A DNA stretch of 64,000 bases from Chrysomallon squamiferum (lineage: Eukaryota > Mollusca > Gastropoda > Neomphalida > Peltospiridae), in contig CM022674.1 of assembly GCA_012295275.1 (NCBI GenBank), positions 677,501-741,500 of the forward strand, written 5' to 3'. Below the pieces are notes generated by a model. It was not told the DNA's origin and made no database searches. It saw only the letters and a list, made by a program, of their open reading frames with translations. Positions 31,301-45,360 of this stretch are shown in pieces (within the stretch, counting starts at the first letter, position 1; each line of letters starts with the position of its first letter). A program made the position numbers and the translations under genes.

Positions 31301-34090
31301 CACTCGTTCATCATCGACAGCGACACCAGCACGTTCCGCCTGGTCGGCACCCCCGGGGACGACACGATCTACGTCAAGAACCTCGCCCAGAAGAGCTCGT
31401 ACATCGACGGATTTGGCGGCACCAACCTGCTCAATATGGAAAACTACGAAAGCAACGACGTCCTGGCGATAACCCTGGGAGACCAGCTGTCCGGAGGAAT
31501 GATCAAAGGAACGAAACTGACGGCGCGACTGAAGAACATCCAGAGCATAAAGGCCTCGTACATGGTGAAGAGCATCGAAGGCAACAACCAAGACAACCTT
31601 CTGATCGCCTCGGGAGGCGAAACCACGGTCAGCGCCAAAGGCGGAAGAAACACGCTCGTGAGCATGCGCGGTTGTCACACCTTCGAAGGCGGCGACGATG
31701 GCATCAACACGTACATGATCAGCGGACCGGACATCACTGAAACGACGACCGTTACGGTAACCAACGTCCACAACGTCGGTCTGAGGGCTTCGTCCCTGCT
31801 TGGAAGCTGGACCAACGGAATTCTCACCGTCAACGTGCTGAAAAACGAACCCGCCACAATTCGACTCACCCAGGCAAACATCGTCGACGCTTCTGGCAGC
31901 ACCGTCAGCAACAAAGGCTCTCTGACGATCGAGAACAACAAGCTGGTCTTCCGCATTCGCCACTACTTCAGCCACCTCAAGGACCACGAGATGGAAACGA
32001 TCCGAGTCAAATACACGACGACCGGATCGACAGCAACCATCAACGAACCGGGCGTCGGGTGCGTACTGCGACTGTCAAACTTCAGCAACGCCGCCGAGCT
32101 TCACGTCTTCGTCAACAGCAGCAACCAGCTCGAATTTCAGACGCTCACCAAGCAGACGATATTCGTAGACAAGTACTGGGCAAAAGCTTTCACTGACGGA
32201 ATCACCAGCCCAATTTCCCTGATCTCCATGTTCGGCAGGCGGTTCCAGATGATCGTGTTCGACAAGTCGAAAGAAGTGCTCGACTACAAGGGCATCTTCG
32301 CCATGCTCAAAGACAAACTGAGTAGCATCATCAGCGACGCCACAAACAACTACGACCACCTCATCGATCTCGCAGAAATCGCTCAGACGCACCTGACCCA
32401 GTACACGCTCGGCGACGGCAGCAACAAGGTCCTGATGAGCGTGCGAAACATCAAACTGCAGCTGGGCAAGGGATCCAGTCTGGTGGACGTTTCGGGGACT
32501 GTGAAACAGACAGCAGCTCTTGCCGCAGGAACAACGGTCGCCGTCGGATCCGGAAAAACGACGCTGATTTTGGGAACGGGAAGGGAGACTGTGACAATCG
32601 AAGGCAGCAGCAACAAGTCGATCTGTCTAATTTTCAAGAACATCGATTCCAACTCGGTCGCCATTCAGGAGTCGTACGGTCCCACGTACGAGCTGAGGTA
32701 CAGTGGATCCTTGGTCACGACGCTGAAGCGATTCGTACCCGTTAAAATGTGCTTCTTGCACAACGGCGTGATGGTGATAGTCGACGACGTCCCTGCTTAC
32801 ATCACACAGCGCAAGATGTCGAAACCATACACGCATCTCTTGGAGCTCGCCGACGGAAAAAGCAAACTCAGACTGAGGATTCCCAACGTCAGCTCGGCCA
32901 GCCTGAAGATCTCCGTGGCTGTCACGAAGAAGGGGATCAAAGTCAGCTTCGTCGTGGGCAACGACACTGTGTTTGAATTCCTTTCATTCACAACCGAGCT
33001 GAACGCCGACTACATCGCTATGGAAACGCGTTACCAGCTGCAGGGCGGGGTTGTCACGAGCGACGGGACTAAAATTGGGCAGGCGTTGCAGGACCTGGTC
33101 AAAGGCAAACTGGGATCCGGTTCTGACCTCTCCGTTCTGAAAGCGTCGCAGTTCGACGAGGTTGTCTCCCTTTCTCAAAAGAACACGCCGCAGCTGACGC
33201 TGAAGAACACGTCCGAGATGGTCATCGCCAACAAGAGCGGGTACACCGTCAACACCAGCGGAGGAAACGACTTCGTGCGCGTGTCCGCCTCCAACGTCAC
33301 CGTTCAGACAGGCGAGGGCAGGGACACCGTCTTTGTGCAGTCTGGCGCTACGGGCGTGTCCGTCGTCTTCAAAGCCAGCGACAACGTGTACGTGGCCGGC
33401 CGGAACACGCTGGTGATCGAAGGCGTCACAGGGAGCAACGTCACTCTGTCCAACCAGAACGACGGGAAGCTGTCGTCGCAGGCGTACGAGAACAAGAACA
33501 TCCCCGTCAAATTCAAGAAAGACTCCACCCTCGTTCAGATCGACAAATCTCCCAGCTGCCTCATGTTCAAGAACGGGAGCGAGTACGAGGTGATTCCCTT
33601 CTCCCGCGTGTCGCAGTTCTTCGCGGACCAGGCGCAAAACCGATACATCGCTAGAAACTTCATCGGCTCGGACGGCAAGATGTTTCTCAAGGCCGCCGAC
33701 ATTCGATCCTCCGACTTCCAGATTTCTATCTGGCGGTCGTCATCAGGCTACACGTCCGTGCGCTTCTTCTCCGCCGCGGTCTTCAACATCCACGCCAGGT
33801 ACACGAACACCGACTCCACCACTGCGTCTGGAACTGACCTCGTCCTTGACGTCGCTTCGGAGTTTCCTGGCGGCGTCATGTTCCAGGACGGGATGAAGAA
33901 GGACGGGAGTCTCCTGGTGTTCCTGCTGGGGAAGATGGTCGCTGCGACTGTGTCCGGGATTTCTGTGACCAGCTCGTCGTGGAGTGACAGCGACGCCAAG
34001 ACGGCCTACGACGAGTACATGAAAACCAACGACAACACCAAAGACTACACCACCATTGTCGCCAACGTCGCTCTCAGCCTGACTGTATAA
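28330..34090 (+). CDS. RTX-repeat (haemolysin-type Ca2+-binding) protein of bacterial type, single coding exon, one frame change
   Basis: The first frame opens at ATG 28330, 20 nt after an acceptor, and stops at 29262 (310 codons). The adjacent +1 frame is open through this point and runs to TAA 34088-34090. The change of phase falls within about 29,222-29,262, beside a short A run; both sides look equally coding, so I treat this as one broken or mis-assembled gene of about 1,920 codons. Order of parts: a hydrophilic helical N-terminal region; an Ala/Gly-rich hydrophobic hairpin encoded at about 29450-29735 (VVLDFIPGIGTAISVIVDLV); six or so GGxGxD nonapeptides at about 30028-30270 (GEEGDDLLYG, GGPGNDYLNGG); then about 1,270 residues of beta-rich sequence with scattered decayed repeats (GTPGDDTIYV, GGDGDNTLII). 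Known: RTX motifs bind calcium in beta-rolls of secreted bacterial proteins. I see no signal peptide and no enzymatic domain. GC content is far above the flanks. Function in the host is unknown. Confidence 0.75.
29222..29262 (+). other. Frame change inside the RTX-repeat coding region
   Basis: Upstream coding is in the frame of position 28330 and reaches a TAA at 29260-29262. Downstream coding is in the next frame and is already open before that stop. No GT-AG intron of plausible length fits between them. A short A run lies at about 29247-29251. Assembly indel, real frameshift mutation and programmed slippage are the options, in that order of likelihood. Confidence 0.8.
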
Positions 34091-34590
34091 GCAGATGTCG
34101 TCGTCGTCTCGCTGATGAAGTGAACGTAAATCAAACCATCGAGAATGTTTAGCTGAATTTTTGGACTTTATCAATAATTTTTATTGTTTATATATATATA
34201 TATATGATGCTATATTCTGGTGTTCGGGCACCTAGAACAAAATTTGTTTATGTCACTTCTGTTTTATTCTAGTTGCAAAGTCGTTGCCTACTGCTTTGTG
34301 CTATTCAACATATTTACGAGTAGGTTAGTAAAAGGATTAATATTCAGTTTTAAATTATTCTAAGAAACTGTGACACTCATTTTTGCCACAACTCTCACAT
34401 TACTCCACGCATTCCTGTACACACCCAAACACTCCTACACACACCCAACCGCTCCTACCCACACCCACACACATATCCAGGTACACTTTGTGAATATTAA
34501 TTTATTATTATTATTATTTTTAAAATCTTTGTGAGACGTATTTGTTAAAGTGTACTAAAAGTTAAACTGAATAAATCTTTATCTTTGCTT
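34091..34590 (+). terminator. 3'UTR of the RTX-repeat gene with poly(A) signal
   Basis: AATAAA at 34570-34575 is the first clear poly(A) hexamer after the stop and is followed by a T-rich stretch. A small CACACCCAA(A/C)-type tandem repeat lies at about 34421-34480. Confidence 0.5.
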
Positions 34591-34799
34591 CAGTTTTATT
34601 TCTGTTGTTTATTACTTTTTGTTTATTAGCTTATTATCGTATATTAGCGTAACAGTTTGCGTATTTCAGTATCCAAGGATGAAAAAAAAAAAAACAATAG
34701 CAGAGTATCTATGGGTAGGCAGCTGTTTATGATTGGTACACATTATATCTCGTTCCACTTGGTCCTCCAATAATGTTGTAACAAAGTCCTTAGTTTGTG

Positions 34800-34868
<69 letters not shown>

Positions 34869-35457
34869 AGTAACAGTGAAATAATAATTCGTTATACTAG
34901 TACTTTATTCTCAGTAACAATGCAAAGTACACCAAATAAATTTCTCATTGACATTACAGTAAGTCAAAACTACGAACAAAAATTAAGTATTCTTAAATAG
35001 AAAAGTAATAATTTTGTATGAAAATAGATTTATTAGATAATAAATAAATAAAATATAATATAATATAAAAAAAAATAAAATAAATTAAAATAAAATAAAT
35101 AAATAAATAAGTAAATAAATAAATAAATAAATAAATAAAAAAAAAAAAAAAAAAAATGAAAATAAAATATTTAAATAATTAAATAAATAAAATACAATAA
35201 ATAGGATAAAATGAAAAAAAAGAAGATAATCTTATCAAATAAGAATTCAGTTATATGTGTGTATGCACGTATGTATTTATGCATACATACAAACACACAA
35301 ACACACAAACACAATACACAATGCGCAAAACACATTTATATGAGTATTTATATGTGTGCATGAATATATGTATATGTATATATGTGTGTGTATGTATGTA
35401 TGTATGTATGTGTGTGTACGTATGTATGTATGTATGTGTGTGTGTATGTATGTGTGT

Positions 35458-35494
<37 letters not shown>

Positions 35495-35500
35495 CTTTTA
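34591..35500. other. Intergenic repeats between two convergent genes
   Basis: It contains an AC tract (34801-34865), AAAT-rich low-complexity sequence (35040-35215) and a GTAT/GT field (35370-35490). No coding sequence is seen. Confidence 0.8.
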
Positions 35501-35501
35501 T

Positions 35502-36454
35502 TCAAGATTCTCTAGAACGTACGATATTGGCAGAGCGTGTTAGGCTCTCTGCAGGTTCCACGTCACCATCACGACGGCAAAATATCATTTTGAAGGCTTT
35601 TCGGAATTCTTTGTTCTTCCAAATATAGACGAAAAAGTTCATCCCGGAGTTAAGAAAGGCCACGGTCATTACGACTCTCTGACTAACCACGGAGTGTCTG
35701 CCGGTGAAATATTTGATGAAGAACACGAGAATGGACGGAATCCAGCAAGTCACGATCAGTCCGTAAATGAGAAGAAAGAGCGTCACGTGTTTGTAGCGGT
35801 TTCTCCGTGCGGCGGTTTGTCCGGAAACGTCCAGGCTCCGTATTTTCATCCGCTGACGGAACGCGGCTCTGGAAATCAGCGCGTACAGAATTCCGGTAGC
35901 GGTGACGAGAACGACGTAAAACGTGATCACCCGTTCAAATACGGCGCCGACATCATGGCGATATTCCGACAGTCTCCCGTCCAGTTCGACGTCGGGTACG
36001 CCAAACCCGAAACGGCTGTCGACACGACCCATGACGTCACAATGAGCACCAGAGTGCTAAATCGACTAACCACGACGTCATAGCGGAATGGATAAATTAT
36101 GTAAATGAACCTGTCTGCGCCAATCAGCGTCGTCGTCAGAAATGACTGGCAGGAGAGGAGAATGAAGGCCGCGAATGACAAGAAACAGAAGACTGAGCTC
36201 CTCGTGTACAGAAGCGGAACTGAAATGGCTGGGATGTAGACGCCGGTGAGCAAGTCCGCCACGGTCAGAGAAATCACGTAAAGGTTAGGAATTATTCGGA
36301 GCGAAGGAGTTCGAACAAAAACAACGACAGTCAGAACGTTGACGGTGCATATAAAAGTGGACAGTGCAAAATGGACTGGCAGCAGTGTGTATGCAGTAAT
36401 TTCTCCAGGGTCAGTTACACGCGTAGCATTGGTAGAAGTATTGGTGTTGTTCAT
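35502..36454 (-). CDS. Class A (rhodopsin-type) GPCR, intronless, with one frame change
   Basis: Minus strand. The first frame runs from ATG at 36454 to a stop at 35927 and covers the N-terminus to the end of extracellular loop 2. The second covers TM5 to the C-terminus, ending at 35502. The phase shifts by one base near 35,930-35,945, at the start of TM5, and the sequence keeps receptor character on both sides; about 317 codons in all. Visible marks: N-glycosylation sites in the N-terminus, LTVADLL in TM2, DRF in place of DRY after TM3, paired cysteines (SVFC and GDC) for the TM3-loop 2 disulfide, CWIP in TM6, and NFFVY in TM7, where NPxxY has lost its proline. A basic helix 8 ends in a cysteine. 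Ligand unknown. AATAAA overlaps the stop region, so the 3'UTR may be very short. Confidence 0.8.
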
Positions 36455-36903
36455 TTTTATGAAGGTTGTCGAAGAGACTGCAGTTTTCGATAAAAAAAAA
36501 TAAAATAAATAAAATATAATATATATCGAGATTAAAAACTTCTAATCATAGATAACTGCTGTTGTTTTTATTGCCTGTTATTTTTTTTGTTGTTGTTGTA
36601 AATTAAAATTAAATGTTAAGTAGCTCTTTGAAGTAAAATATTTCAGAAAAAACAACAACATAATACTAAAAGTTATTAAATGTCGTATAAACAAGGATGA
36701 GAAAACGAAAGTGTTTCAACAAATTAAGGAAATGTAGAGAAACAAATATCAACAATGGAACGTTTCTTAATAACTGGATGCTGCTCTATTACGTCTGCTT
36801 CACTGATTTATAACATTTTTGTCGTCGTGTCTGAAGCTCCAGTAATAAAGATTCCAGTAATAATTATCTCTGTTGATCTGGTTGTAACTGGACGCTCTCA
36901 AGA

Positions 36904-37135
36904 TGTCTATAATTCAGTTTATAACTGAAATGTTATAAAGATATCTCTAGCTCAGTTAATAACTAAATGTTATAAAGATATCTATACTTCAGTTTATAAC
37001 TGAACGTTATAAAGATATCTCTAGTTCAGTTTAATAACTAAATGTTATAAAGATATCTATAGTTCAGTTTATAACTGGATGTTATAAAGATATCTATAGT
37101 TCAGTTTATAACTGAATGTTATAAAGATATCTACA
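36904..37135 (+). repeat. Minisatellite, unit about 36-38 bp
   Basis: About six copies built from AGTTCAGTTTATAACTGAAT followed by GTTATAAAGATATCTAT. Each unit contains the near-palindrome TTCAGTTTATAACTGAA, so single units can fold. Confidence 0.9.
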
Positions 37136-37496
37136 GTTCTTTTGCTGTAATCGTAGCTGAATATTCAGATAAAGCACTGCTTCGTAACGAGATGATCAGT
37201 ACAAAGAACTGGCTGTAAAATAGTTAAACGTTTTAAAATTATTATTATTATTATTTTATTCAGTCACGGATACGTAATAAAGATTGCTTTCTTGTCAGAT
37301 ATCTATTATTCATTTTGCAAGACCTGAAGGTTCAGTCTCAAAAGAAAATATGATTCTGAATCGTTAGTATATACATACGTATCTGTGTAACTACATATTA
37401 TACACAACCAAATACATATACAAATCTACATAAATGGAAACCTCACGCATCACGCACACACACACACATACATATATAAATACCAATAAATGAATA

Positions 37497-37805
37497 ATAG
37501 TAATTGTAGTAGTAGCAGTAGTAGTAGTAGTAGTAGTAGTAGAAGTAGTACTGATGGTAATAATAAAGCTAGTTCTATAGAAGGAGGCGGAGGAGATAGT
37601 AGTAGTAGTAGTAGTAGTTGTAGAAGTAGTAGTAGAAAGAAAAACGTAGAAAAAACTAGAAAAACGAGAAGAAGTAGAAAAAATAAGTAGTTATGAAGTA
37701 GAAGAAAAAAGAAGTAGTTAGGAAGTAGAAGAAAAAAAGAAGTAGTTAAGAAGTAGAAGAAAAAAGAATTAGAAGAAAAAAGTAGTTAAGAAGTAGAAGA
37801 AAATG
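37497..37805 (+). repeat. TAG trinucleotide field and a 26-28 bp AGAAGTAGTTAAGAAGTAGA-type tandem repeat
   Basis: A TAG/AGT tract with interruptions (37497-37640) passes into four copies of a purine-rich unit (about 37688-37803). The Ser/Lys-rich reading frame across it is a repeat artefact. Confidence 0.85.
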
Positions 37806-38229
37806 TAGAGGTTTTGGTAAAAGAAGAATCTATATTATAAAAACAAAAAATATACTGACTTGCCATGACGCAGGTAATCATCTGTGTGCTAAATGCAGTA
37901 ACTGTGTATTCTAACCACATTCTGTGCGATTAGTAAACACGTTTTCTCGCTGTAATTAATAAGGAAATGAACCAGCACAAACCAGGAAGAGATTTTTTCG
38001 TATATTAGATTCGTAAGAAAAACGTATTACGTTATACAGAATCGATAGATCAGCTTCGTGTTTTACAAATCTGCGGTGACCGTTGCCGTGATGTTATAAC
38101 ACACATGTTGCTGATCAACACTGCGTTAAAAGTGAACTAAATAAAACAACTGAAACGGTCAGTTACCCATAGGACACACACACCCTTATAGTAACTAATG
38201 AAAGTAATATTAATAATAATAACAAAGAC

Positions 38230-38281
<52 letters not shown>

Positions 38282-38427
38282 TAATAATAATAATAATAAT
38301 AATTAAATTATCCTTGTATATGGTAACATTTTCAACAGAGGAAGTTTCATAAGGAAAAATAACAACATAACGATCAAAAGATTAAATTAAATATCCAGTT
38401 TAAAACAGAATTATTCGATTCAGTAAG

Positions 38428-38478
<51 letters not shown>

Positions 38479-39107
38479 TGTAATATTTCATAATCCTGTT
38501 CTCAGCACAACATATATTGAAATATTTCCCGTTCTAACAGGTCTCAGTGTGTGATTTTCAAATTCCGCAGTATTATACAGTCTCCTCTGTAAAAAGGAAA
38601 ATGCGGACAAAGATGTTCAGCTGCACGGGATTATACGTAAGGTGTTAGTATTGAAAAATGTTAGTAATGGAGAAGGCGAAAAGGATGAAGAATCGGAAAC
38701 GAGGTAAACTGAGTTAATATGACGGCTGTTGTGTTTTCTGATCAAGTTAATATCAAATTTGTCATCGATTGTCATATGACCTTTCGTGTGCGGTTTTTGT
38801 TTTAATTAATAAGCTACTTTTTTTCTTCTTCTTCTTCTGGTTGGTTTGTTTTGTCTGTTGTGGTTTTTATTTTATTTATTTATTTATTTATTTTTTTATT
38901 TTTTTTATTTTTTTGCTTTTTTGCTTTGTTTGTTCTGTTAGTGATAGTAATGTAATAGTAGTGGTGGTAGTAGTATGAACAGTGGTAATAGCAGTTGTAA
39001 TAGTAACAGTAGTAACAGTTACAGTAATAATAAAAGTGATATAATCATCATCATCATCATCATTATTATTATTATCATTATCATCATAATCATAATCATC
39101 ATCATCA

Positions 39108-39142
<35 letters not shown>

Positions 39143-39329
39143 GCTGTTGTTGTTGCTGTCGTGGTTATTTATTATTTTTTTGGTTGTTTTTTTTTTCTTG
39201 CTGCTTTTAACTAATGCACTCATATTTGTCAAGATTATCATCTCATTTTCATAGTTAGTCTCGAGTTATTTCCCTTGCACAATTCAAGACGGAAATCTTG
39301 TTTTATGATTATCCTTGATTTCTGAACTC

Positions 39330-39558
<229 letters not shown>

Positions 39559-39901
39559 TCTAAAAAGGATGTTTAGTTGGGTATTCATTTATTCGGTTAA
39601 AACAGATGGAGAGACACAGATTGAGGCAGTTTCTCTATAATAACAGTATTTTTGTTTGTTATTCAATTCGTCTCAACAATTTTCTTTTTACTGCCTTTTT
39701 TACAATTATTTTGCTGTTTTGTATACAATGATAATTTCATATTATTATTATTATTATTATTATTGTTATTATTAATGTTGTTGTTGTTGTTGTTGAGATT
39801 GTCGTTGTTGTCATCATCATCATCCATTTCACATATTTCTCAATAAAGCATAAAAAAATCATTCCTTCGAATCTGTACAAATAAACGCACCTTAATCCAA
39901 T

Positions 39902-40154
39902 ATGCAAATGAGCTTTGTGCCGCACGTTTTCATTGGCTCAGTAACAAAACGTAATCTTTTTACACTCGCTGTACCTACCTTATCACGTTTGGTGTTCTCG
40001 ATAATCAGTTCTAGTGGGAAAAAAATAGAGCTGATTTTGGCACCTAGACCTGTATGTGCTAGATGGAAAGAGCCAAAATCGACTGGTTCTGAACACATCG
40101 TCTGCGCTCGCGTGCAAACGACATGTTAATCGTGTCACGTGCGAAGTGCACGTG
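39902..40154. promoter_or_regulatory. Possible regulatory segment: octamer, inverted CCAAT and two E-boxes
   Basis: The octamer ATGCAAAT (39902-39909) is followed by ATTGG (39932-39936) and two CACGTG E-boxes (40136-40141, 40149-40154) in a 250-bp segment with clearly more CpG than its surroundings. No first exon could be attached, so this is only motif evidence. Confidence 0.2.
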
Positions 40155-40385
40155 GAAGTTCGTTTGCAGTTGTTAGAAACTTTAAATACGTGTTTAATTA
40201 AATACGTGTAGAATGTTTTTAAATGATAAAAGCTAAAACTGGAAAAAACTGAGAGTACGAATGATTTAAAAAATAAAGCAAAATATTAAAGACCGGTAAT
40301 TATGAGTGATGTTTGATAAAAATGTTTATAGTAGAGTAATAGTTGTAATGATAGCAGCATTAATAATACCGTATGTTTATCACAG

Positions 40386-42230
<1,845 letters not shown>

Positions 42231-42299
42231 GCTTAATACGAAACCCACCGAAATCCTCTAACACCTATCAACATTACAAAAAACCAACAATGGAAGAAC

Positions 42300-42486
42300 G
42301 TCACAGTTATGACGTCACAACGAACAGAGTAACGGAAACGATCGGAAATCTCGAGCGACTGTTGACGGGATGGTGTGAACAATAGCCATTTCTTGACCTT
42401 GTTTATTAATTTTTAAACCGCGTTGTGTGTCTAACGTTTACGTCTAACACGTAGTCACGAAGGTCGCGTTGACGGACAAACACCAG
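42300..42486 (+). promoter_or_regulatory. Possible promoter and first non-coding exon of a plus-strand gene
   Basis: A CRE palindrome TGACGTCA (42310-42317) precedes a CpG-enriched segment that ends in a near-consensus donor, CACCAG|GTAAGC (last exon base 42486). The layout resembles a TATA-less promoter with a short 5'UTR exon. No downstream coding exon was found before 64,000, so the gene, if real, continues outside the window. Confidence 0.3.
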
Positions 42487-42968
42487 GTAAGCTCAAGGAA
42501 TGAAAAAAAAAAAAAAAGGTGTTAAACTTCACACGTCTGTGATCACATGTGTTTCTTTTCGTTTGGTCTCAGCTGGAAGATGTTAGCGGTTTGGTGAAAA
42601 TTTACGTCATTCAAAGAAGAAGACTTCCCAGTCTTGTTAAGATGGAATGTACGTTTGTAAATATCTCTACAGAAGTGTTCTGTTGAAAGCACAAATATGT
42701 TAAATAAATGAAACACAAAGTAAATTATTAAGAATAAATAATGCATGACCCTGAAGAAAAATGAAGAATAAATAAGCAAACAAATAAAGAGAATAATTAA
42801 ATAAATAAATTAAAAAATAAATAAATACTGAGTTAATCAGGACATTTGAAAAGTAAATATAAAAGAAGAAGAAGAAGCTTATCAACAGTTTATTTTTGCT
42901 TTGTTTTTTCCCATCTAATCTTACTTTTTTTCATTCCGTTACTATTTTGTTTTTGTACTTTATTTATC

Positions 42969-42975
42969 TAGCCAG

Positions 42976-43051
<76 letters not shown>

Positions 43052-43084
43052 TTATATTTCTCTCTGTGTGTGTGTCTCTCTCTC

Positions 43085-43116
<32 letters not shown>

Positions 43117-43149
43117 GCGCCTTTGTCTCTGTCTCTGTCTCTGTCTGTC

Positions 43150-43234
<85 letters not shown>
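42969..43234. repeat. Compound CTAT / CTGT / CT microsatellite
   Basis: CTAT units (42969-43020), CTGT units (43021-43050), interrupted CT/GTCT, then pure CT (43162-43234). Confidence 0.95.
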
Positions 43235-43236
<2 letters not shown>

Positions 43237-43882
43237 TTCTCTTTCTGTTTTATTGTTCTCTCCTACCCTCTCCAGTTCTTGAAAAAAAACATTATACCCT
43301 TCAAACCATCACACCAATGACACTGATATGTAAATACGTTTCATTAACAAAGCTCGGACAATGAAGGGAAGAAAACCAGATTGACACGCTGTTGGCAGTA
43401 ATTGATGTCAGAGTAACTTGACCAATCCACGGCTCTTGGCAGGAATTAATGGACCAATGAAACTCGAGTTCCACACACTGACCTTGCTTGCCCAAGCCAG
43501 ATGTTTAAAATACTCAATAAATAACGAGACATATAATACTTTCATGAAAACTAGTGTAAATAGACGTATACCTTTGATGATTTTTTTTAACTAATAGAGG
43601 GAGAAAAAAAAATGAGGAAATTTATATTTTTCTTTCTAATATTTTCTTTCTTTCTGTTTCTATTTATTTGTTTGTTTACTCGTTTTATTTATTTATTTAT
43701 CTTTTATTTCATTGTTCATCTGGGTTTTTTAAATTTTATTTTTATTTTATTTCTATTATCACTGTCCCTTTATTTCTTCCTTCTTTCTTAGTTTGCTTTT
43801 TCATAATTACATTTTTACTCTATTCATTTCCTTTTTCTTTGTTACGTTATTGATATATTTCTATCAAGCATGTTAACTTTAT

Positions 43883-45150
<1,268 letters not shown>

Positions 45151-45153
45151 ACA

Positions 45154-45360
45154 AATTACCTTGACCCACATAAAGTTTCGAGTCAAGGAGAAACGTTAAT
45201 TCACACGTGTAAAGAATGCATTTCAAGTCTTATTGTCATAACCTTTTTCTAAATATTTGGCAAGTTTGTCAAAAAACGAATAGGTAAGACAAAGAGTTTG
45301 TATATTTTCTTTCATGTTTCCTTGTTTACTGTTGTATTTGTTAAGTAAACTTTAAAAAAT
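45154..45360 (+). repeat. Dispersed repeat family 1, copy A (inverted relative to 48521-48736)
   Basis: Read forward, this 207-bp block matches the reverse complement of 48521-48736 along its whole length with few differences. Shared outer end AATTACCTTGACC, shared inner end AAGTAAACTTTAAAAA. Flanking sequence does not match. Confidence 0.9.

Noticed and set aside
30440-31987. 515-codon open frame on the minus strand inside the RTX-repeat gene, and other antisense or +1 frames between 28294 and 34174
   Set aside because: The sense strand has strongly C/G-ending codons, which removes stops from the antisense frames. The predicted peptides are arbitrary Val/Arg/His-rich sequence, while the sense frame carries recognisable RTX motifs.
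28330-34090. Bacterial contamination or a mis-joined bacterial contig
   Set aside because: The gene is immediately preceded by eukaryotic microsatellites and a splice acceptor and is followed by animal-type repeats and a GPCR. No other bacterial gene lies nearby and no bacterial ribosome-binding site is evident. Read-level confirmation would still be needed.
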